From: Bacillota bacterium | GTDB lineage: Bacteria; Bacillota; Clostridia; Oscillospirales; Ruminococcaceae | Direction of reading: 5' to 3' | DNA length: 7,774 nucleotides | Assembly (NCBI GenBank): GCA_023394255.1 | Contig: JAEXAZ010000036.1 | Location: 1-7,774 of the forward strand | In this document: piece after piece, positions 1-5,203 of the stretch | Layout: every line of letters starts with the position of its first letter | Numbering within the stretch: position 1 is the stretch's first letter | Notes under the pieces: generated by a model | Database searches by the model: none | What the model saw: the letters and a program-made list of their open reading frames with translations, nothing else | Told to the model about the DNA's origin: nothing | Position numbers and translations under genes: made by a program

Positions 1-347
1 AACAGAATTTTATTATTGTCAAAGGTGAATTCCACATCCACCAGTTTCATGCTCAGCTTGTGTTTCGCGATCTTTTCATTGCAGATGGCAATTGCCTGCT
101 TTTCGCGCGCCGCATTTTCCTCCACCTTTTTCAGGTCTTCGGTCGTGGCGATGCGCATCACTTTTTTCAAAGGCTTAACGATGCTTTCGTCCTCCACCTG
201 CCGGTTTGCCATGGCGACCTCACCGCATTCCACCCCGCGGGTGGTTTCCACGATGACCTTTGTCCCCTTTTCCACCCGCAGGGAATCGGGATCAAAATAA
301 TATACTTTTCCTACGCTTTTAAATCGGACTCCTATGATTTCAGCCAT
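1..347 (-). CDS. ricT: RicT (YaaT), PSP1-domain protein, partial
   Basis: The reverse complement from the ATG at 345-347 reads MAEIIGVRFKSVGKVYYFDP and stays open for 115 codons to the left edge, so only the N-terminal part of a protein of about 275-300 aa is present. The string VGVRFK-x-x-GK-x-YYFDP, the block RGVECGEV near residues 37-44 and the segment KLVDVEFTFD near residues 102-111 match the start of Bacillus subtilis RicT/YaaT. In that species RicT works with RicA and RicF as an Fe-S-containing complex that assists RNase Y in mRNA processing and affects sporulation and biofilm decisions. The C-terminal PSP1 domain and its cluster cysteines lie outside the window. A strong AGGGAGGAAC ribosome binding site sits just upstream, and holB ends 45 bp before it on the same strand, which is the classical holB-ricT order. 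I see no terminator or convincing promoter in the gap, so it is probably co-transcribed with holB. Confidence 0.93.
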   Translation of the reverse strand, partial: MAEIIGVRFKSVGKVYYFDPDSLRVEKGTKVIVETTRGVECGEVAMANRQVEDESIVKPLKKVMRIATTEDLKKVEENAAREKQAIAICNEKIAKHKLSMKLVDVEFTFDNNKIL

Positions 348-392
348 CTTGTTCCTCCCTTGGTCTGTGTTTCCCCGCGACGGGATTTTTTA

Positions 393-1349
393 TTAGGTAA
401 GTATCCCCTTGATTTCCTCAACCATGCATCCGCAGAGCAATGGGATGCTGACATTGCGCTCCGCGCGCAGCGCGGCCCCCGCGACGATATCCGAAACCCG
501 CAGCGCCTGCATGGCGGTGATGCGGTTGAGCAGGCGCGAATCCAGCCCATCGCGGCTGTAGTGCGCCGCGGCAAGCTTTGCAAACGCTTCGCGAAGCAGG
601 ATGAAAAGCTGCCGCAGCCCTTCCCTGTCCTTATCATAAGCCGCCAGCACTTTCAGCGCCTGATAACGGCCCCCGAACAGCAGCGTTTCCTGCAGCTTCC
701 GGGTATCCGCCGCTGCCCGGGACGGTTTTGCCGTACCGAGCAGGCCAAGTGCCTGTCCGATATTTCCGCCGGCTCCGGCGGCGGCGGCCGCCCGTTCGGT
801 TTCGGAGCACTCCGGCGCGAGCCGTGCGAGCGCTTGCGCGCACTGCTCCGAAGACGGCAGTTCCAGCTCCATGGAAACCACCCTCGAAAGGATGGTGGGG
901 AGCATGCGGGACCGGTTTTCACACAGCAGGACGAACCGCACGTTTTCAGGCGGCTCCTCAATCAGTTTCAGCAGCGCGTTCTGCGCCGCGGCGTTCATTG
1001 TATGGGCGCGGTCGAGAATATAAACCTTGCAGCGGCCCTCGTTCGGCAGCACATAGGCGTCCTGCCTGAGCTGGCGTACCAGTTCAATCGGAAATTCCTT
1101 TTTCCCGTCGGGAACCGTATAAAAACGCACATCCGGATGAATCCGTTTTTCCACCTTGACGCAGTGGGAGCAGACGCCGCAGGGCTTCGGCTCCCCTTCG
1201 CACAGAGAAATCTGCGCAATCAGGCCGGCGGCAGTCTTTTTACCGATGCCGGCAGGCCCCTCAAGCAGAATCGCATGCGGCAAACGCCCGCCAGCGCTGA
1301 GGTTGGCGAGCGTACCTGTGATTCTTCGGTTATAATCAAAACGAATCAT
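393..1349 (-). CDS. holB: DNA polymerase III subunit delta prime
   Basis: The 318-aa product is the delta prime subunit of the clamp loader, an AAA+ protein that helps DnaX and HolA load the beta clamp. Visible features are a P-loop-like GPAGIGKKT at residues 31-39, four zinc-binding cysteines (C50, C57, C60, C63), the segment VYILDRAHTMNAAAQNALLKLIEEPP at about 109-134 (Walker B region with the family's N-A-LLK-x-LEEPP signature), and LPTILSRVV at 150-158. The usual sensor motif in clamp-loader subunits is SRC; here Val157 replaces the Cys. The Walker A carries Lys38 where Ser/Thr is canonical, which fits delta prime being a non-hydrolysing member. The length is normal for Firmicutes. The ATG overlaps the darA TAA by one base (TAATG), so translational coupling is likely. 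ricT follows after 45 bp. A long open frame on the opposite strand (60-1352) has no ribosome binding site or recognisable domain and is a shadow. Confidence 0.96.
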   Translation of the reverse strand: MIRFDYNRRITGTLANLSAGGRLPHAILLEGPAGIGKKTAAGLIAQISLCEGEPKPCGVCSHCVKVEKRIHPDVRFYTVPDGKKEFPIELVRQLRQDAYVLPNEGRCKVYILDRAHTMNAAAQNALLKLIEEPPENVRFVLLCENRSRMLPTILSRVVSMELELPSSEQCAQALARLAPECSETERAAAAAGAGGNIGQALGLLGTAKPSRAAADTRKLQETLLFGGRYQALKVLAAYDKDREGLRQLFILLREAFAKLAAAHYSRDGLDSRLLNRITAMQALRVSDIVAGAALRAERNVSIPLLCGCMVEEIKGILT

Positions 1350-1672
1350 TAAAGCTTTTCAAACCGTTCCACATTCATTACAAAGACAGTCGCGCCGCCC
1401 ACCTGCACCTCCACGGGGAAAGAGGTATACATCCCGACCCCGTAAGACGCCGACGAAGGAACCATCTGGGTACGTTTTTTTGAATATTTGCCGATGATGT
1501 CAATCGCTTCTTCCACCTTGTCATCATCGGTTCCGATAATAAACGTCGTATTGCCCGCCATCAGGAAGCCGCCGGTGGTCGCCAGCTTTGTGACGGAAAA
1601 TTTGGATTTGGTCAGTTCTTTGGAAACCTTGGAACTGTCGTCATTTGACACGATTGCAAAGATGAGTTTCAT
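1349..1672 (-). CDS. darA: Cyclic-di-AMP receptor DarA (PstA, YaaQ)
   Basis: A 107-aa PII-like protein starting MKLIFAIVSNDD; the family is close to 109 aa. These proteins are trimers that bind cyclic di-AMP at subunit interfaces. The binding-site pattern is intact: Thr28, then the block ATTGGFLMAGN with Gly35, Phe36 and Asn41, then Gly47 in FIIGTDD. The C-terminal GVGMYTSFPVEVQVGGATVFVMNVERFE is also typical. The output of the receptor is not established in any species, but it is thought to belong to the c-di-AMP network that controls osmotic and potassium balance. The ATG at 1670-1672 has a strong AGGGAGGG ribosome binding site. The stop codon overlaps the holB start by one base. An extended -10 promoter candidate lies in the 101-bp gap upstream, so darA-holB-ricT may have their own transcript besides read-through from the decarboxylase. 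Confidence 0.95.
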   Translation of the reverse strand: MKLIFAIVSNDDSSKVSKELTKSKFSVTKLATTGGFLMAGNTTFIIGTDDDKVEEAIDIIGKYSKKRTQMVPSSASYGVGMYTSFPVEVQVGGATVFVMNVERFEKL

Positions 1673-1704
1673 AAGCAGCCCTCCCTATGCTTTTCGTTAA
1701 ACTC

Positions 1705-1734
1705 ATTTTACCACACCGGGCGGAAAAATTCCAT
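1705..1734 (-). promoter_or_regulatory. Candidate extended -10 promoter for darA-holB-ricT
   Basis: On the minus strand the 101-bp gap before darA contains TGGTAAAAT (-10 hexamer TAAAAT at 1705-1710 with an upstream TGn extension at 1711-1713). A weak -35 match, ATGGAA, lies at 1729-1734 with an 18-bp spacer. The predicted start would give a short leader ending in the AGGGAGGG ribosome binding site of darA. The -35 is poor, so the call rests mainly on the extended -10 and on the position in an AT-richer gap between GC-rich genes. Confidence 0.4.
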
Positions 1735-1773
1735 AGTTTTTTGTTGGATTCTCTGCCGATACGGAATTCCTGT

Positions 1774-3120
1774 TTATGCCATCACGCGGACTTCCCGGAT
1801 TCCGTATGCTTTGAGCGCCGCGGCGGTCTCCCCGTCGATGCGCTCGCCGGGCATGACCACCGGAATCCCCGGCGGACAGGGCGAAACTTCCCCCGCCGCA
1901 ATTTTCCCGACGGAGTTTTCCACATCGACGGTGAGTTGTGTGGAAAACGCGGCCTCGCGCACCCCCGCCGCCTTCCCGGGCCGGGGCGGACGGACCGTCT
2001 GAGGGGCGGGCCGCTCCCCCGTCTCAAACACCGTAATCGCTTTTGCCAGCCGCTGATAATCCTCCTCGCGGTTCCGGCCGTTCGCCATCAGCACACAGGC
2101 GGTCCCGCTGATATATTCCGGCTCGATACCGTGCCCGCGCAGGTACGCCCCAAACAAATCGGCATCCCAGCCCGCCGCCGCGAACCCAAGCGCCAGTTTT
2201 GCGGGGTCGTGCATACCTTCCGGTAAAGCAAACCCCTTTGCCCTTGCCGCCGCCGACAGTTCTTCCAATCGGCGGGCGGTATGGGAAAACCCGGCTTTTG
2301 CGCCGCTCAGCGCATATTGCAGGGCAGTCTCGCAGGAAAGCAGGATGGGATAGCTCGGGCTGGTCGAGCCGAACATCGACATCAGGCGCTTTGCGTCCGC
2401 CGCATAGCGGCTGTCGCCGATATGCAGCAGCGCCGCCCCGGTCATGGCGGGCATTGTTTTATGCAGGCTGTCCGCGCACATGGCTGCGCCGCAGTCGATC
2501 GGATGCGGCAAGCCGTACCGTTCCGGCAGGAATTTCAAATGCGCGCCATGGGCGTTATCCACCAGCAGGGGGACGTCAAACGCGCGGCAGATTTCGGAAA
2601 TGCCGGAAAGATCGCTCATCACACCGAAATAATCGGGCGAAGTGAGATAGACCGCGGAGGCGTCGGGATGTTCCAGCAGCGCGGCGCGCACCGCACTGGC
2701 CGTATAGCGCCCCTGGTACCATTCCCCCGCGCTCCCGTCCGGATAAATCCATACCGGGTCAAGCCCGAGCAGCACCATCGTGTTGACCGCGCTGCGGTGG
2801 AGATTGCGTCCCGCAATCAATTTTTTTCCGGTACCGCAGGCAAGCGCCAACATCGTCTGGATGCAGAGGGTTGCGCCGCCGGCGGAAAGCAGCGTACGCT
2901 TTGCGCCATAGACGCCGGAAAACGCCTCCTCCAGCTCAAGCAGCGGTCCCCGCGCATGGAACAGGCTGTCCGCGCCTTCCACCTCCGTGATATCATAGGG
3001 CAGCAGCCCGGCAAATTCCTGCTCCCCGCGCCCCTTATGGCCCGGCATATGGAACCTTGCGGCATCTCTTTCTATATAGGTGCGCACCGCGTCATGCAGG
3101 GGGGTTTTGCTGTCTGTCAT
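1774..3120 (-). CDS. Orn/Lys/Arg decarboxylase family protein, short YaaO type
   Basis: The 448-aa product is a fold-type I PLP enzyme of the Orn/Lys/Arg decarboxylase (group III) family. The N-terminus has the family block RFHMPGHKG at residues 22-30 and DITEVEGADSLFHA at 43-56. The PLP pocket is seen in LLVDNAHGAHL (185-195, Asp188 and His191), and the Schiff-base lysine is Lys221 in ADSLHKTMPAMTGAALLH. The C-terminal domain has PCPPGIPVVMPGE at 414-426. It lacks the N-terminal receiver-like wing domain of the large enterobacterial CadA/AdiA enzymes (about 700 aa or more) and matches the short Bacillus SpeA/YaaO type. The likely reaction is removal of the carboxyl group from arginine, lysine or ornithine to give agmatine, cadaverine or putrescine; the substrate cannot be decided from sequence alone. 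The ATG is preceded by GGAG 8 nt upstream, lying inside the end of the femX-like gene 4 bp away. No intrinsic terminator follows before darA. Confidence 0.9.
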   Translation of the reverse strand: MTDSKTPLHDAVRTYIERDAARFHMPGHKGRGEQEFAGLLPYDITEVEGADSLFHARGPLLELEEAFSGVYGAKRTLLSAGGATLCIQTMLALACGTGKKLIAGRNLHRSAVNTMVLLGLDPVWIYPDGSAGEWYQGRYTASAVRAALLEHPDASAVYLTSPDYFGVMSDLSGISEICRAFDVPLLVDNAHGAHLKFLPERYGLPHPIDCGAAMCADSLHKTMPAMTGAALLHIGDSRYAADAKRLMSMFGSTSPSYPILLSCETALQYALSGAKAGFSHTARRLEELSAAARAKGFALPEGMHDPAKLALGFAAAGWDADLFGAYLRGHGIEPEYISGTACVLMANGRNREEDYQRLAKAITVFETGERPAPQTVRPPRPGKAAGVREAAFSTQLTVDVENSVGKIAAGEVSPCPPGIPVVMPGERIDGETAAALKAYGIREVRVMA

Positions 3121-3124
3121 GGAT

Positions 3125-4177
3125 TCAGCTCCGTCTCAGTTTCTTTTTGATGCCGCTCAGTTTCCCATTCAGGGAAATCGCCCGTTTTACCATCTTGGCC
3201 TTCATCGGCTGGTAGACATAGTCAAATTCGCCCGCAAGCTCCTCAATCTGACCGTTAAAGCCGTGTTTAAACTGGTACAGCCCGTACATATGGCTGCCCT
3301 CTTCCAGATTTCCGGAGATACCTTGAAAATCATAGAGTTCCGCTTTCGTTTCCACCGCCCAGCGGATCATTTCCCACTGCATGAGATAGTTCGGCATGAC
3401 ATCCCGGTGGACATTGTCCGAAGCGCCGTAGACATAACAGACCTTGCCCGCATAGTTGGTCGTAATCGCTCCGCAGACCGGCTGGCTGCCGTAAAATCCC
3501 ATATAAAGGCGGACATGCTCGCCCAGAGCTTCCAGCATGCGCTCAAAATATTCCTTGGGGCGTGTATTAAATCCGTCGCGCTCACCGGTGGTTTTCATGA
3601 TCCGCTCAAATTCATCCAGATATTCGGGCCCAACCGGGCGCACCTCTACGCCTTTGCGCATCGCAATACGCACTTTGCGCCGCGTACCCTGTGTCAGGTT
3701 GGCAAGCAGTTCCTCTTCGCCTCTGCCGTTTAGGTACAGCCGGTAGTTGATCCGCGCCTGAATCCCCTCGAAGCCGTCCGGGCCATAACTTTGCGTAAAT
3801 CCCATGCTGTCCGCGATTTTGAGGAAATCTGTGTCGGACATCAGCACATCGGGATCCATTTTAAACGTGTGGGCGTTATATTTTTTCGCCAGCTCATCCA
3901 CGCCCAGTTTCAGGTCGGCAAGCACCGCCATATCATGCAGGTCGCAGACCGGGCCGCGCGGCGCGTATAAAAATGCGGTGCCTACCAGCGGAACCGGCTG
4001 GATCAGGACGGAAATGCCGCCCGCGATTTTCCCGTTTTGGTCGCGCGATACAACCGCCTCAAACCCCCAGTTGTTTTTCACCTTCTGCCAGTTGACGCTC
4101 TGGGTAAAACAGCCCTGCGGATGGATGAGCACAAATCGTTCATATTCGCCATATTTATCGGGTGTCAGAATTTCCAA
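3125..4177 (-). CDS. FemX-like peptidoglycan bridge aminoacyltransferase
   Basis: A 350-aa protein of the FemABX family (two GNAT-like domains), which transfers an amino acid from aminoacyl-tRNA to the peptidoglycan precursor to build the interpeptide bridge. Visible motifs are YAPRGPV (71-77), FKMDPD (105-110), a basic stretch TRRKVRIAMRKGVEV (165-179), RDGFNTRPKEYF (200-211), YGASDNVHRDVMPNYLMQWEMIRWA (250-274, the domain 2 signature), YDFQGISG (282-289) and GLYQFKHGFNG (299-309). The length resembles Weissella FemX (about 336 aa), which lacks the long coiled-coil arm of staphylococcal FemA/FemB; no coiled coil is visible here. No signal peptide or membrane segment is seen, so it should act in the cytoplasm on a lipid-linked or nucleotide precursor. 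The C-terminus is lysine/arginine rich. The start is a TTG at 4175-4177, chosen because AAGGAG lies 8 nt upstream and homology begins there. The amino acid added is unknown. Confidence 0.9.
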   Translation of the reverse strand: MEILTPDKYGEYERFVLIHPQGCFTQSVNWQKVKNNWGFEAVVSRDQNGKIAGGISVLIQPVPLVGTAFLYAPRGPVCDLHDMAVLADLKLGVDELAKKYNAHTFKMDPDVLMSDTDFLKIADSMGFTQSYGPDGFEGIQARINYRLYLNGRGEEELLANLTQGTRRKVRIAMRKGVEVRPVGPEYLDEFERIMKTTGERDGFNTRPKEYFERMLEALGEHVRLYMGFYGSQPVCGAITTNYAGKVCYVYGASDNVHRDVMPNYLMQWEMIRWAVETKAELYDFQGISGNLEEGSHMYGLYQFKHGFNGQIEELAGEFDYVYQPMKAKMVKRAISLNGKLSGIKKKLRRS

Positions 4178-4185
4178 ATCAATCG

Positions 4186-4191
4186 CTCCTT
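4186..4191 (-). promoter_or_regulatory. Ribosome binding site fixing the TTG start of the femX-like gene
   Basis: AAGGAG on the minus strand, 8 nt from the TTG at 4175-4177. No in-frame ATG lies nearby: the first in-frame Met downstream is deep in domain 1 and has no comparable Shine-Dalgarno. This decides in favour of the TTG initiation codon. Confidence 0.75.
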
Positions 4192-4239
4192 GCCTTGTCT
4201 GTCAGAAAAATCGGCGATACAGCCGCCTGCCTTTTGGAT

Positions 4240-4263
4240 ATTATAGCACTTTTTTCCGGGAAA
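4240..4263 (-). promoter_or_regulatory. Candidate promoter in front of the femX-like gene
   Basis: A perfect TATAAT (minus strand, 4240-4245) overlaps the stop codon of the QueG-like gene. A weak -35 candidate, ATATCA, lies at 4264-4269 with an 18-bp spacer. It would give a leader of about 55 nt before the TTG start. The hexamer partly follows from the codons GTG CTA TAA, so it could be fortuitous; the poor -35 keeps confidence low. Confidence 0.35.
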
Positions 4264-5053
4264 TGATATCCAGATTCCGCAGCAGCACATTTTCTCCGCG
4301 CCACCCGTATGCTTTCGAGCCGCAGAGCTTTCCGGCATTATCCTGCCCGACCACCGGCTGGATATCCCGGTAGAATTCCTTCTCAGCCGAGCGGCGGGCA
4401 TGGCGGTTGACCGGGCAGGCGTCTGTGCAGCGGTCACAGCCCCAGACAAACCCGCCCTCTTGGATCTGCTCCTCCTCCCACGGGGTCAGCGCACCTTTTT
4501 TCTGCGTAATGTGGGAACGGCAAAGCTCCTTTTGAAACCCGTCCGTCCGCAGCGCGCCGGTCGGGCAGACGGCAACACATTTTCCACAACGCGTGCATAG
4601 TCCCGTGGAAAACTTTTCGGCTTTCGGCAGGGAAAGCGTTGTCACAAGTTCCCCGATGAAGCAATAGCTGCCGTATACCGGATTCAGCAGCTGCCCGTTC
4701 CTCCCAATTTCGCCGAGTCCCGCCAGACAGGCCGCACGCACTTCGGCGACAGGAGAATTATCAACAAACGGTATAAATTTCTCATCTTTATACGAATTTC
4801 TCAGCTTTTCCGCCAGATTCTCCAGCTTATTCCGGATTACAACATGATAATCGTCCACAATCGCATAGCGAGATATATTCCGTTCAGTATATTCCCCAAC
4901 ATAATATCCAAACAGCAGTAAAATTACGCTGACGGCATTCTCGGGTATCCGGCTCTTTGCACGTACCGGGAGCAGCGGCAGGACATCAGCGAACGCGCAG
5001 ATTCCCCACTGGTCAATCCCTTCTTGCGTCAAAAGACGTTCAAGCTCTTCCAT
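4241..5053 (-). CDS. Short QueG-like double [4Fe-4S] cluster protein
   Basis: From the ATG at 5051-5053 the product is 270 aa (MEELERLLTQEGIDQWGICA). The frame is open further upstream to 5191, but that would run through the nrdJ terminator, and a strong GGGGAGGGGAG lies just before this ATG. The order of elements matches the QueG/COG1600 family: RYAIVDDYH near residues 63-70, VDNSPVAEVRAACLAGLGEIGRN near 97-119, LVTTL, then two ferredoxin-like motifs, CTRCGKCVAVCP (Cys153, 156, 159, 163) and CDRCTDACP (Cys206, 209, 213), with Cys178 probably the eighth ligand. QueG itself is a cobalamin-dependent epoxyqueuosine reductase of about 380 aa that ends in a HEAT-like domain; this protein stops near WRGENVLLRNLDI and has no room for that domain. 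It is probably an iron-sulfur oxidoreductase related to QueG, with substrate unknown. I would not call it QueG. It follows nrdJ after a terminator and precedes the femX-like gene by 63 bp. A weak promoter candidate (TTGCGC, 17 bp, TGG-TACGCT at 5121-5149) lies upstream. Confidence 0.85.
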   Translation of the reverse strand: MEELERLLTQEGIDQWGICAFADVLPLLPVRAKSRIPENAVSVILLLFGYYVGEYTERNISRYAIVDDYHVVIRNKLENLAEKLRNSYKDEKFIPFVDNSPVAEVRAACLAGLGEIGRNGQLLNPVYGSYCFIGELVTTLSLPKAEKFSTGLCTRCGKCVAVCPTGALRTDGFQKELCRSHITQKKGALTPWEEEQIQEGGFVWGCDRCTDACPVNRHARRSAEKEFYRDIQPVVGQDNAGKLCGSKAYGWRGENVLLRNLDIISRKKVL

Positions 5054-5057
5054 TGCG

Positions 5058-5069
5058 CTCCCCTCCCCT
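5058..5069 (-). promoter_or_regulatory. Ribosome binding site fixing the start of the QueG-like gene
   Basis: Minus strand AGGGGAGGGGAG, with the last G four nt from the ATG at 5051-5053 and the first GGGAG about 10 nt away. This doubled Shine-Dalgarno supports the 270-aa product over a 316-aa version that would begin inside the upstream terminator. Confidence 0.75.
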
Positions 5070-5160
5070 GCCGCAGGCACATCGGGCAGTATGCCCAGCA
5101 ATGCGCTTTTATAGACATTCAGCGTACCATGTTTTACTTTTTTGCGCAAGCGGGTGCAGC

Positions 5161-5185
5161 AAAAAGCCCCGCCTGCGCGGGGCTT
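5161..5185 (-). terminator. Intrinsic terminator after nrdJ
   Basis: On the minus strand AAGCCCCGC-GCAG-GCGGGGCTT forms a perfect 9-bp, very GC-rich stem with a 4-nt loop, followed by TTTGC. Counting the stem bases the uridine run is only five, so read-through into the QueG-like gene is possible. It begins about 20 bp after the nrdJ stop codon. Confidence 0.85.
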
Positions 5186-5203
5186 GTCCACTTTTATTCG
5201 GCA

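Noticed and set aside
353..385. CCCG-TCG-CGGG mini-hairpin between holB and ricT
   Set aside because: The stem is 4 bp and no uridine run follows, so it is unlikely to terminate transcription or act as a regulator.
60..1352. 430-codon open frame on the plus strand opposite ricT and holB
   Set aside because: It spans two confidently identified minus-strand genes and their intergenic gap, has no domain signature and no ribosome binding site.
1760..1772. GGAATTCC palindrome just after the decarboxylase stop
   Set aside because: An 8-bp palindrome with no flanking T-run is expected by chance and is not a terminator.
2281..3150. 289-codon plus-strand frame opposite the decarboxylase
   Set aside because: Antisense shadow of a PLP enzyme with all its motifs in place; composition is biased and there is no start signal.
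4201..4235. Terminator after the QueG-like gene
   Set aside because: On the minus strand GGCG-loop-CGCC followed by GATTTTT has only a 4-bp stem with a 7-nt loop; too weak to call.
5054..5191. 46-residue N-terminal extension of the QueG-like protein
   Set aside because: It would start inside the nrdJ terminator hairpin, has a Lys/Arg-rich non-homologous sequence, and a doubled Shine-Dalgarno directly precedes the internal ATG at 5053.
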